Positions 43,434 to 50,723 of a DNA stretch of 50,723 nt are shown piece after piece. Source of the stretch: Flavobacterium sp. (lineage in GTDB: Bacteria > Bacteroidota > Bacteroidia > Flavobacteriales > Flavobacteriaceae); the NCBI GenBank assembly GCA_024644655.1, contig JAHEHJ010000012.1, positions 1 to 50,723 of the forward strand, in the 5' to 3' direction. A program made the translations under genes and the position numbers. Every line of letters begins with the position of its first letter. The stretch's first letter is position 1. The notes beneath the pieces were generated by a model. It did no database searches. It had not been told where the DNA came from and saw only the letters and a program-made list of their open reading frames with translations.

Positions 43434-45095
43434 ATGAACAAGTATAAAATTTTCAGCTTAGCGTTAGTAGCAACTACCATTGCGAAAGCACAAGATTTGG
43501 AGCCAGCGAAGAAAGCTATTGATGCTGAACAATTTGAAAAGGCAAAATCTGCATTAAAATCGGTGATTCAATCCAAACCAACAAATGGGAAAGCTTCCTT
43601 TTTATTGGGTACTATATATTTAAAACAAAACATCAATGATTCAGCTTCTATCTACTTTCAACGTGGATTAGCTGCTACAGAAGGTGCTAAGTTTAATAAT
43701 ATAGGTTTGGCTCAATTAGATTTAGATGCTAATAATGCTACTGCTGCACAAGCAAAATTTGATTTGGTTACTAAAGATATGAAAAAGCGTGATACTGAAG
43801 AATATGTATACATAGCTCGTGCCTATATGAATGCGGAAAAGCCAAATTATGCCAATGCTATTGCAGTATTAACCAAGGCAGCTGCTGCTAATCCAAATGA
43901 TGCTCAAGTTCAAATGGCTTTAGGAGATGCCTATTATGGAGATAAGAAACAAAATGATTCGTATTTAGCCTATCGTAATGCGTACCAATTTGACAGTACA
44001 CTTTTGCGCGCTAAAATGCAGTTGGGTGTTTTGTTAAAAGGAGCAAAAGCCTATACGGAAGCCGTTAAAGCCTATAATGAGGTAATAAGTATCGATGCAA
44101 ATTATGGGCCTGTGTACCGTGAATTAGCTGAAACTTATTATTTGTGGGGTAATAATGAGCCAAAAACGTATACTGAAAATATCCAAAAGGCATTAAGTTT
44201 TTATGAAAAGTACATGAGTTTAACCGATTATTCGATTACTTCTCGTATGCGTCATGCCGATTTCTTAATCCTAGCGAAAGACTATAAAGCTTTAGAAATT
44301 GAAGCCAATAAGATGAAGGAGTTGGATAAAGTTAATCCAAGAATTTTGCGTTATCTTGGATATTCAGCTTTTGAAAACGGAAATGTAGATGTAGCTTTAA
44401 AAGCATTACAAGATTATACTTCCAATCCAACGAATAAAACTATTCCACGAGACTTTTTATATTTAGCTCAGGCTAAAATAAAAAAAGGAATAAGTGTTGA
44501 TGGAAAATCGGTTGACCCTACTTTATTGGCGTCTGCTATGGAAGATGTGAAAAAAGCAGTGGCAATAGATCCAATAATAGTTAAGGATTTTAATGAATTA
44601 GGAAAGGGGTACTTTACTCAAAAATTATATGGAGTAGCTGCTTCGTTTTTTGAATTTACTTTAGACAACCTTGAATCCAAAACGTATTTAGAAGATTCAT
44701 TGTATTATGCGATTTGTGTAATTACTCAAAATAGAGGTAAAGATGCTTCAGCTCAAGATAAAGTTGCATTAGATAAATCAGATAGAGTAATTGATAGTGT
44801 AATAGCTAAAAAACCAGATTATCAAGATGCTTATTTGTATAAAGCTCGTATTAATAATATTATCGAGAAGGATGACGTAATGTCTAAAAACTATCAACAA
44901 TATTTGGATTTAATTACAGCTAAAGGCCCAGATGAAATCACAAAAAATAAAGTAAAAGTGATAGAGTCTTATAATAATATTGCTGCATTTTATGCCAACA
45001 CCGATAAGGCTAAAGCCAAAGAATTGTTTAATAAAACCTTAGCATTAGACCCTGCCAATACCTATGCTACAGAATCATTGAAATTATTGAAATAA
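43434..45095 (+). CDS. TPR-repeat secreted protein
   Basis: A 553-residue protein with a signal peptide (MNKYKIFSLALVATTIAKAQ) followed by about ten tetratricopeptide-like helical repeats (for example ALGDAYYGDKKQNDSYLAYRNAY and the last, FNKTLALDPANTYATESLKLL). TPR proteins are protein-interaction scaffolds. It closes the exbB-tonB operon, eight bases after the PstS-like gene. A periplasmic role near the TonB complex is plausible but not shown. Confidence 0.88.
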   Translation: MNKYKIFSLALVATTIAKAQDLEPAKKAIDAEQFEKAKSALKSVIQSKPTNGKASFLLGTIYLKQNINDSASIYFQRGLAATEGAKFNNIGLAQLDLDANNATAAQAKFDLVTKDMKKRDTEEYVYIARAYMNAEKPNYANAIAVLTKAAAANPNDAQVQMALGDAYYGDKKQNDSYLAYRNAYQFDSTLLRAKMQLGVLLKGAKAYTEAVKAYNEVISIDANYGPVYRELAETYYLWGNNEPKTYTENIQKALSFYEKYMSLTDYSITSRMRHADFLILAKDYKALEIEANKMKELDKVNPRILRYLGYSAFENGNVDVALKALQDYTSNPTNKTIPRDFLYLAQAKIKKGISVDGKSVDPTLLASAMEDVKKAVAIDPIIVKDFNELGKGYFTQKLYGVAASFFEFTLDNLESKTYLEDSLYYAICVITQNRGKDASAQDKVALDKSDRVIDSVIAKKPDYQDAYLYKARINNIIEKDDVMSKNYQQYLDLITAKGPDEITKNKVKVIESYNNIAAFYANTDKAKAKELFNKTLALDPANTYATESLKLLK

Positions 45096-45114
45096 AAAAT
45101 AGACTAAATAGTTG

Positions 45115-45145
45115 AAAGCCGTTCTGAATTCAGAACGGCTTTTTT
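45115..45145 (+). terminator. Intrinsic terminator of the tonB operon
   Basis: A perfect 28-base palindrome, AAAGCCGTTCTGAA followed by TTCAGAACGGCTTT, with a T-run to 45145. Confidence 0.93.
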
Positions 45146-45168
45146 ATTAGTATCATTTTCAAATTAAG

Positions 45169-45176
45169 TATCTTTG
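45169..45176 (+). promoter_or_regulatory. -7 element of queE
   Basis: Perfect TATCTTTG, 19 bases before the ATG at 45195. The TTG inside it is in frame with queE but is not the start. Confidence 0.55.
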
Positions 45177-45194
45177 CGGACTATCGAAAAAAAA

Positions 45195-45827
45195 ATGTTG
45201 TCAAAAGAAACACAGTTAGCAGTTGATAAAGGTGAAATGCTCCCATTGATGGAAGAATTCTATACCATACAAGGAGAAGGATTTCATACGGGTACAGCTG
45301 CTTATTTTATTCGTGTCGGAGGATGTGATGTAGGATGTCATTGGTGTGATGTAAAAGAAAGTTGGAATGCTGAATTGCACCCGCCAACTCATGTTGATGT
45401 TATAGTAGATCACGCAAAAGTATATGCTGATACGGTTGTTATTACAGGTGGCGAACCGCTAACTTGGGATATGACAACCTTAACCCAAAAATTAAAAAGT
45501 AACGCACTTAAAGTGCATATTGAAACCTCGGGAGCCTATCCTGTATCCGGAACTTGGGATTGGTTTTGTCTATCTCCAAAAAAAAACAAATTACCTGGAG
45601 AGGATTCTTATGCAATTGCAGATGAATTGAAAGTAATCATTTATAATAAACATGATTTTGTTTTTGCAGAAGAACAAGCCGCAAAAGTAAATGCAAATGC
45701 CATCTTGTTTTTACAACCCGAATGGAGTAAGAAAGAGGAGATGACGCCACTAATAGTAGATTATGTCATGAAGAATCCCAAATGGAGAGTCTCATTACAA
45801 ACCCATAAATATTTGAATATACCTTAA
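45195..45827 (+). CDS. queE: 7-carboxy-7-deazaguanine synthase
   Basis: Start chosen at ATG 45195 (MLSKETQLAV), giving 210 residues, since the frame upstream runs into the promoter. This radical SAM enzyme makes 7-carboxy-7-deazaguanine in queuosine synthesis. The cluster motif is CxxxCxxC at Cys44, Cys48, Cys51 (CDVGCHWC). EFYTIQGEGFHTG and VITGGEPL are QueE signatures. queC and queD are not adjacent. The DUF2059 gene follows after 24 bases, possibly in the same transcript. Confidence 0.95.
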   Translation: MLSKETQLAVDKGEMLPLMEEFYTIQGEGFHTGTAAYFIRVGGCDVGCHWCDVKESWNAELHPPTHVDVIVDHAKVYADTVVITGGEPLTWDMTTLTQKLKSNALKVHIETSGAYPVSGTWDWFCLSPKKNKLPGEDSYAIADELKVIIYNKHDFVFAEEQAAKVNANAILFLQPEWSKKEEMTPLIVDYVMKNPKWRVSLQTHKYLNIP

Positions 45828-45851
45828 TACTAATACAATAAATCAAAAAAA

Positions 45852-46262
45852 ATGAAAAAAATTTTAATCGCAGTAGCTTTTGCTTTTGTTTCTCAAATTG
45901 GTTTTGCACAACAAGATGAAGCATTCAAAAAAGATGTTATGAAAGTAATCGAATTGAGTGGTGCAGCCAATCAAATGAAATCAGCTAAAGAACAAATACT
46001 TCAGATGGTTCCAAAAGACAAACAAGCTGCTTTTGTAATAGAATTTGATGCTACACTGCCTTCTTTATATGATAAATTGGCAACTATATACATGCAAGAA
46101 TACACTAAAGAAGACGTTAAAGCTATGTTGGATTTTTACAATAGCCCAGTAGGAAAGAAAATCAACGAGAAATCAGGAGTGTTGTTTGAAAAATCACAAG
46201 CTGCTGGCCAAGAATGGGGTCAAGGATTGCAATCCATGATGATGAAATATGTACAACAATAG
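45852..46262 (+). CDS. DUF2059 periplasmic protein
   Basis: A 136-residue protein with signal peptide MKKILIAVAFAFVSQIGFAQ and an all-helical mature part. The segment YTKEDVKAMLDFYNSPVGKKI is the DUF2059 hallmark. Function is unknown. It lies 24 bases after queE and ends at a strong terminator. Confidence 0.88.
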   Translation: MKKILIAVAFAFVSQIGFAQQDEAFKKDVMKVIELSGAANQMKSAKEQILQMVPKDKQAAFVIEFDATLPSLYDKLATIYMQEYTKEDVKAMLDFYNSPVGKKINEKSGVLFEKSQAAGQEWGQGLQSMMMKYVQQ

Positions 46263-46284
46263 TTGTGTGTTTTTATAAAAAAGC

Positions 46285-46314
46285 AAACCCAAATCATTTG
46301 ATTTGGGTTTTTTT
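46285..46314. terminator. Bidirectional intrinsic terminator
   Basis: AAACCCAAATC and GATTTGGGTTT form the stem, with a T-run to 46314 and an A-run on the left. It lies between two convergent genes and can serve both. Confidence 0.9.
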
Positions 46315-46316
46315 AT

Positions 46317-47015
46317 TTAATAAAGTTTGGCTAAATAATCATAATGGTCTCCCTCTAAAACTAATTCACATTGTAAGCCATTAGCTGCTGCCGCATTTTG
46401 AAGCGTATTGTAATCTAAGTAGAGCCACGGGAAAGATGCTTCTGTTTCGTTTTTATATGAAATAGTAAACGTTAATTCTCCATAGTACCCATCACCTGGT
46501 ATCCATTTACTGCCGTCTTCCTCTTCGTCAAACATATAGATAATGTCGGAACTGTCAATTAGAATTTGCCCATTCGGATTCAATAGTGTTTTGAGATGTT
46601 GCAAATATTTTGAAGTGTGGGCTAGTGTGCCAAAAATTCCAGTCCCATTCATTAAAAGTAATACAGTATCGTATTTTTCATTTTGTACTTCCAATACATT
46701 TTGCACTCTAGCATTCGTAATGCCTCTTAGTTGACAAGCTTGTATTGCATTTTCTGAAATGTCTATGCTGGTGACATGTAAGCCCTTTTCTTGTAAATAT
46801 AAGCTATGGCTTCCGGCGCCGCATCCAATATCTAAGATGTTTCCTTTTGCTAATTGAAGAGCTTTTTGTTCCAACTTAGGCATTTCTGCATAGGATCTAA
46901 ACAAATAAGCGACACTCATTTCGTCTGGTTCAGTTATGTTGGTTTCTGTAACTAAGTCTTCAGATGAAGTATGGGTTTGAAAATCAAGTATGGCTTTGCC
47001 AAAAAGGTCTTTCAT
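46317..47015 (-). CDS. Class I SAM-dependent methyltransferase
   Basis: A 232-residue enzyme with the SAM-binding motif I GNILDIGCGAGSHSL, motif II acidic residue in VTSIDISENAI, and a later LLLMNGTGIFG. The C-terminal part resembles no specific substrate class known to me, so the target (small molecule, protein or RNA) is open. The protein is complete and ends three bases after the shared terminator on the minus strand. It is divergent from the Cys-cluster gene. Confidence 0.85.
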   Translation of the reverse strand: MKDLFGKAILDFQTHTSSEDLVTETNITEPDEMSVAYLFRSYAEMPKLEQKALQLAKGNILDIGCGAGSHSLYLQEKGLHVTSIDISENAIQACQLRGITNARVQNVLEVQNEKYDTVLLLMNGTGIFGTLAHTSKYLQHLKTLLNPNGQILIDSSDIIYMFDEEEDGSKWIPGDGYYGELTFTISYKNETEASFPWLYLDYNTLQNAAAANGLQCELVLEGDHYDYLAKLY

Positions 47016-47042
47016 AGTGCTAATTTAGAAGTTAAAAGTTGG

Positions 47043-47050
47043 TATTTTTG
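47043..47050 (+). promoter_or_regulatory. -7 element before the Cys-cluster gene
   Basis: Perfect TATTTTTG, 18 bases before the ATG. No TTG at standard spacing. Confidence 0.45.
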
Positions 47051-47068
47051 CATCATAAATAGAATTAA

Positions 47069-47566
47069 ATGCTCAAACCATCCTTAAACGAAATTCAAAA
47101 GTTAGCCAAAGATAAGCATATCGAAAACAAAAAGTATTTTGATAAGCTCAAAAAGAAAACGCCTAAGAATTTGGATTATGTGATGCAAGATTTGCATGAT
47201 GCCGAATTCAAAAGAACCGACTGTTTAGAATGTGCTAATTGTTGTAAAACAACAGGGCCTCTTTTTACAGCAGCGGATATCGAGCGTATAGCCAAGCATT
47301 TCAAACAAAAGCCACAACAATTTATTGATCAATATTTACGTATAGATGAAGATAAGGACTATGTTCTACAGCGTGTTCCTTGTACTTTTTTGGATAATGA
47401 TAATTATTGCATGATTTATGAAGTGCGTCCCAAAGCCTGTCGTGAGTTTCCCCATACCGATCGAAAAAAGTTTCAACAGATTTCAGATTTGACTTTGAAA
47501 AATGTGGCAATTTGTCCGGCAGCTTATTCAATTGTAGAAGAAATGAAAAAAAAATTACCTTTATAA
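47069..47566 (+). CDS. YkgJ-family cysteine cluster protein
   Basis: A 165-residue protein with the YkgJ (UPF0153) pattern: CLECANCCK, then PCTFLDNDNYCMIYEVRPKAC, then a late Cys in VAICPAAY. These Cys residues probably bind zinc or an iron-sulphur cluster. Function is unknown. It is the first of two plus-strand genes, with one base before the next. Confidence 0.88.
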   Translation: MLKPSLNEIQKLAKDKHIENKKYFDKLKKKTPKNLDYVMQDLHDAEFKRTDCLECANCCKTTGPLFTAADIERIAKHFKQKPQQFIDQYLRIDEDKDYVLQRVPCTFLDNDNYCMIYEVRPKACREFPHTDRKKFQQISDLTLKNVAICPAAYSIVEEMKKKLPL

Positions 47567-47567
47567 T

Positions 47568-47957
47568 ATGAAAGTGTTTAAATCAAAAGTGGATTGGTGG
47601 ATTGTATGTGTTTTTGTTGGGATTTTTGGATATCCTATTTGGGATGGATTTCATTCTAAAGAATATATGCTTTCATTCGTTTTTATAACGCTACTCGTTG
47701 TATTCTTTTTTTTAGCAAGAACTGTTCAGTATAAAATAGAGGGGAAACTACTTATAGTTTGGCGAACAAAAATCGAAATAGCATCCATTCGAAAAATATA
47801 TGCTACAAAAATTCCTCTAAGTGCTCCAGCTTTATCGTTAGATAGAATTGCTATTGTATATAATACCTATGATGAACTCTTGATTTCCCCCAAAGAAAGA
47901 GAAGATATTATAAAAGAGTTACTTTTGATTAATCCGAATATTGAAGTTCAGATCTAA
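47568..47957 (+). CDS. Membrane protein with PH-like (bPH) domain
   Basis: A 129-residue protein with two hydrophobic segments (about 10-26 and 33-50), then a short domain with beta strands (VQYKIEGKLLIVW... IASIRKIYATK... LLISPKEREDIIKELL) that resembles bacterial PH domains. The function is unknown. It starts one base after the Cys-cluster gene and its stop overlaps the stop of the minus-strand NamZ-like gene by four bases. Confidence 0.72.
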   Translation: MKVFKSKVDWWIVCVFVGIFGYPIWDGFHSKEYMLSFVFITLLVVFFFLARTVQYKIEGKLLIVWRTKIEIASIRKIYATKIPLSAPALSLDRIAIVYNTYDELLISPKEREDIIKELLLINPNIEVQI

Positions 47958-49168
47958 TTGTAAATCAAATATTTTTTGCGCATGGCTTTAAAGTTATTCA
48001 AGCCAGTTTCCCATGATTTTCTAATCTCAGTTTCCGAAATTCCTGATTCTATTTGCTGTTGTAATTTTTTAGTTCCGGCTAATTTGGTAAAGAATTCAGT
48101 AAAGAATTTAGTCTGGTCTGCAGTAGTTTGATAGGCTTTTATAAGCCATTTTAATTCTAATTGTTTTACCTTGTCTATTTTAGTTAAGTCTTCACCGTAA
48201 CAAATTTGGTCTTTGTGCATTGGGTCTTTTGAACCAAAATTAGGTATAGGGGTAAAATTAAAATCATTTTTAGGTAAATAAGGAGAGCCGTAAATCTGGA
48301 ATTGCATTTCGGTGCCACGACCCACACTCACATTGGTTCCTTCAAATAAGCATAGACTAGCATATAAATTTATAGCTTGGTCATTGGGTAGGTTAGGGGA
48401 TGGTTTTACTAGTAGGTTATAAGGTTTGTCACGTTTGTAATTCATGCAAGGAATAACGGTAAGCTCACATTGGATTCCGTTTTTCAACCATTTTTCACCA
48501 TTAATCATTTGGGCATATTCCCCTATGGTCATGCCATGTTGAAGTGGAATTGGATGCATCCCAACAAAACTCGTAAATTCTTTTTCTAAAACAGGACCAT
48601 CTACTATGCTTCCGTTTGGGTTAGGTCGGTCCAAAATTAGTAACGGGATTTTGTTTTCCGCACAAGCCTCCATTATATAATGTAATGAAGAAATATAAGT
48701 GTAAAATCGCGCTCCCACATCCTGTAAGTCAAAAACCAATACATCAATTCCTGCTAATTGGTCCGTGCTTGGTTTCTTATTATTCCCATAAAGTGAAATG
48801 ATTGGCAAACCTGTTTTGGAGTCTTTACCATCAACCACATGTTCTCCAGCGTCAGCTGTGCCTCGAAATCCATGTTCAGGAGCAAAGATTTTAGCAATAT
48901 TGATTTTCTGTTCTAATAAAAAATCTACTAGATGTGTTTTATTGGTTAGAATTCCTGTTTGATTCGTGACTATTCCAATTTTTTTATCTTTAAGTAAAGG
49001 GAGGTATGTAGCATAGTTATCGGCTCCTGTTTTGATTTCATTGAATTGAGAATTCATGGATATTTGTTCTCTGTTAAAGTGCTGTTGTAGTTTGTTAGAG
49101 GTGCCACATGAAGTGGAGATTACTAAATAAGCTATTAAGAACAAGCAACTTGTTATAAAATATTTCAT
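47954..49168 (-). CDS. DUF1343 lipoprotein, exo-beta-N-acetylmuramidase NamZ-like
   Basis: A 404-residue protein with a lipoprotein signal and lipobox STSC. The DUF1343 body follows: GIVTNQTGI, FAPEHGFRGTADAGEHV, VFDLQDVGARFYTYIS, LDRPNPNG and NVSVGRGTEMQFQIYGSP. DUF1343 proteins include NamZ, an exo-beta-N-acetylmuramidase that releases MurNAc from peptidoglycan fragments, so a cell-wall recycling role is likely. The location on the outer or inner membrane is not certain. It is convergent with the PH-like gene. Confidence 0.88.
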   Translation of the reverse strand: MKYFITSCLFLIAYLVISTSCGTSNKLQQHFNREQISMNSQFNEIKTGADNYATYLPLLKDKKIGIVTNQTGILTNKTHLVDFLLEQKINIAKIFAPEHGFRGTADAGEHVVDGKDSKTGLPIISLYGNNKKPSTDQLAGIDVLVFDLQDVGARFYTYISSLHYIMEACAENKIPLLILDRPNPNGSIVDGPVLEKEFTSFVGMHPIPLQHGMTIGEYAQMINGEKWLKNGIQCELTVIPCMNYKRDKPYNLLVKPSPNLPNDQAINLYASLCLFEGTNVSVGRGTEMQFQIYGSPYLPKNDFNFTPIPNFGSKDPMHKDQICYGEDLTKIDKVKQLELKWLIKAYQTTADQTKFFTEFFTKLAGTKKLQQQIESGISETEIRKSWETGLNNFKAMRKKYLIYN

Positions 49169-49207
49169 GAGTTTTAATTTCTAAAAATTACAATTATACA
49201 GCACAAG

Positions 49208-49225
49208 TAACTTTGTGTATCTTTG
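49208..49225 (+). promoter_or_regulatory. Two -7 elements before the LolC/E-like gene
   Basis: Perfect TAACTTTG (49208-49215) and TATCTTTG (49218-49225) lie ten bases apart. Either could drive the gene. Confidence 0.55.
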
Positions 49226-49245
49226 CGAGATATAGCCACTATACA

Positions 49246-50478
49246 TTGAAATTAGAATACTTCATCGCAAAGCGCCTTATTACTGCTAAAGACCATAAAA
49301 GTAGTATATCTGCACCAATTATAAAAATTGCCATTACGGCTATTGCATTAGGTATGATTATGATGCTGGTTTCTGTGGCTACTGGTATTGGTCTGCAAGA
49401 AAAAATAAGACAAAAAGTATCTGCGTTTAATGGTCATATTCTAATTTCAGCCTATAATGATAATAATTCGGATGTAAGCACTAGTCCTATATCACTTCAT
49501 CAAAATTTTTATCCTACGTTTAAATCCGTTGAAGGAATTCAGCATGTTCAAGCTGTAGCATGTAAGGCAGGTATCATTCGAACCGAATCGGCTTTTGAAG
49601 GCATTATATTTAAAGGAGTTGGTAAGGATTATCAAACGGATTACATACAGGAGTATTTGATTTCAGGACGTTTGCCTAATTTGAAATCCACGCTAAATGA
49701 TGAAGTGCTAATCTCTGAATACCTAACTAATAGATTAGGATTGAAATTAGGGGATAAATTTATCACATACTTTATGAAAGAAAATAGCGAAGGCTATAAT
49801 TTGAGAAACTTCAAAATAGTAGGGATTTACAATTCGGGATTTCAAGAATTTGATGCTAGTTATGTAATTGGAGACATACGACATGTGCAACGTATTAATA
49901 AATGGCAATCGGATGAAGTTGGCTCTTTTGAGGTCTTTATAGATGATTTTACTAAAATTCAGGAAAAAGGGCAGGAGGTCTATCAAGAAACATCTTCTAC
50001 TTTAGATACCAAAACTATTGAAGAAAAATTCTACTATATATTTGAATGGTTGAAGCTTTTTGATTTCAATATTATCGTGATTTTAATGGTCATGATTGCG
50101 GTGGCAACTATTAATATGGTAGTTGCATTGTTGGTTTTGATTTTGGAACGAACCCAAATGATTGGTATATTAAAATCAATGGGTGCCAACAACTGGTCAA
50201 TTCGCAAAGTGTTTTTGTATAATGCAGCCTATTTGATTTTAAGAGGATTGTTTTGGGGGAATAGTATTGGGATTGGAATGCTTTTGCTTCAAAAGTATTT
50301 TGGAATAATAAAACTAAACCCTGAAAGTTATTATGTGACTGAAGCTCCTGTATCTATAAATTTTGGATATATAGTAGCTCTAAATCTAGGGACAATCGTC
50401 TTGTGTTTGTTGGTTTTGTTGATTCCTTCTTATATTATTACTAAAATTAGCCCGTCAAAATCCATTCGATTCGAATAA
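49246..50478 (+). CDS. FtsX-like ABC permease (LolC/LolE type)
   Basis: Start chosen at TTG 49246 (KLEYFIAKRLITAKDHK follows), because the frame upstream runs through two promoter elements. This gives 410 residues. A first TM helix (about 24-46), a periplasmic domain and three C-terminal TM helices (about 280-305, 330-350, 375-400) match FtsX-like permeases. IAKRL near the N-terminus and the GILKSMGANNWSIRKVFL loop are typical of LolC/E, which extract lipoproteins from the inner membrane. The partner ATPase is not next to it. The stop codon is followed by AT-rich DNA. Confidence 0.85.
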   Translation: MKLEYFIAKRLITAKDHKSSISAPIIKIAITAIALGMIMMLVSVATGIGLQEKIRQKVSAFNGHILISAYNDNNSDVSTSPISLHQNFYPTFKSVEGIQHVQAVACKAGIIRTESAFEGIIFKGVGKDYQTDYIQEYLISGRLPNLKSTLNDEVLISEYLTNRLGLKLGDKFITYFMKENSEGYNLRNFKIVGIYNSGFQEFDASYVIGDIRHVQRINKWQSDEVGSFEVFIDDFTKIQEKGQEVYQETSSTLDTKTIEEKFYYIFEWLKLFDFNIIVILMVMIAVATINMVVALLVLILERTQMIGILKSMGANNWSIRKVFLYNAAYLILRGLFWGNSIGIGMLLLQKYFGIIKLNPESYYVTEAPVSINFGYIVALNLGTIVLCLLVLLIPSYIITKISPSKSIRFE

Positions 50479-50649
50479 ACATATTTTTGTTTTTTGTGGT
50501 GAAGGTTCTTTTTTTGACCAATTGTATTCAGACTTTCCTTCATTTTCTGTTGTAGTCTCTCCCAATAGTAGTTCGAATTGTTTTATTTAGTTCTCCAAAG
50601 CGCACGTTTTCAAAGTCTTGAAAAAAAGAATAAAAAAGGCTATAAAATA

Positions 50650-50682
50650 TTTGGAAAGGGATTAAAATAGTTTTTATATTTG
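50650..50682 (+). promoter_or_regulatory. Strong promoter directed out of the window
   Basis: TTTG at 50650-50653, a 21-base spacer and a perfect TATATTTG at 50675-50682, followed by CACCCCGC. No coding gene begins before the window ends. The GC-rich start region resembles those I associate with stable RNA or highly expressed operons in flavobacteria, which is inference. Confidence 0.75.
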
Positions 50683-50723
50683 CACCCCGCCAAGGGAAGT
50701 TCTTAAGATGTTTTGGAAAAACG

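Overview
The window looks like a chromosomal segment from a member of the Flavobacteriaceae (Bacteroidota), probably close to Flavobacterium. The evidence is AT-rich DNA, mostly without Shine-Dalgarno sequences, and many copies of the Bacteroidota promoter -7 element TAnnTTTG. Family markers agree: a gliding-motility ABC ATPase (GldA), a secreted protease with a C-terminal type IX secretion sorting domain, an ExbB-ExbD-ExbD-TonB operon, and a methionine synthase split into two proteins. I see no insertion sequence, prophage, CRISPR array, tRNA or rRNA. Most of the window is ordinary core metabolism and envelope biology.

Layout. 0-5.1 kb: a SAM-I riboswitch leads the methionine operon metH (N-terminal half), metH (C-terminal half), metF. 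5.1-9.0 kb: a PagL-like lipid A deacylase, a GIN-domain (DUF2807) lipoprotein, gldA on the minus strand and an M28 peptidase. 9.0-13.2 kb: a phenylalanine/tyrosine operon (pheA, aminotransferase, tyrA, DAHP synthase-chorismate mutase). Its leader encodes an aromatic-rich peptide followed by an intrinsic terminator, a complete-looking ribosome-mediated attenuator, and it ends at a strong terminator. 13.2-16.4 kb: an unknown secreted protein, rsgA and dtd. 16.4-24.0 kb: three tandem DUF3857/transglutaminase-like proteins, a MazG-like pyrophosphohydrolase and aroA. 24.1-30.0 kb: queA, kynU, a T9SS metalloprotease and an arginase/agmatinase-family hydrolase. 30-33.5 kb: two divergent PAS proteins that each end in a histidine-kinase DHp-like segment with no ATPase domain. 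33.5-34.45 kb: about 1 kb, mostly non-coding, with inverted and direct repeats and one possible small membrane protein. 34.4-39.1 kb: a penicillin-acylase-family hydrolase, kmo, a cupin protein and a DUF486 membrane protein. 39.3-45.1 kb: exbB, two exbD genes, tonB, a small membrane protein, a PstS-like lipoprotein and a TPR protein. 45.1-50.7 kb: queE, a DUF2059 protein, a methyltransferase, a YkgJ-type Cys-cluster protein, a PH-like protein, a NamZ/DUF1343 lipoprotein and a LolC/E-type permease. A strong promoter at the right edge points out of the window.

How the parts work together. The metH/metF unit makes methionine and recycles folate under SAM feedback. The aromatic operon sends chorismate to Phe and Tyr, and aroA (in another unit) supplies the last step before chorismate synthase. 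kynU and kmo belong to the kynurenine route of tryptophan. The TonB operon energises outer-membrane transport. The most distinctive system I found is the Phe/Tyr attenuator at 9043-9197: peptide, three alternative RNA pairings and terminator can all be read directly from the sequence. No wholly novel multi-gene system is evident.
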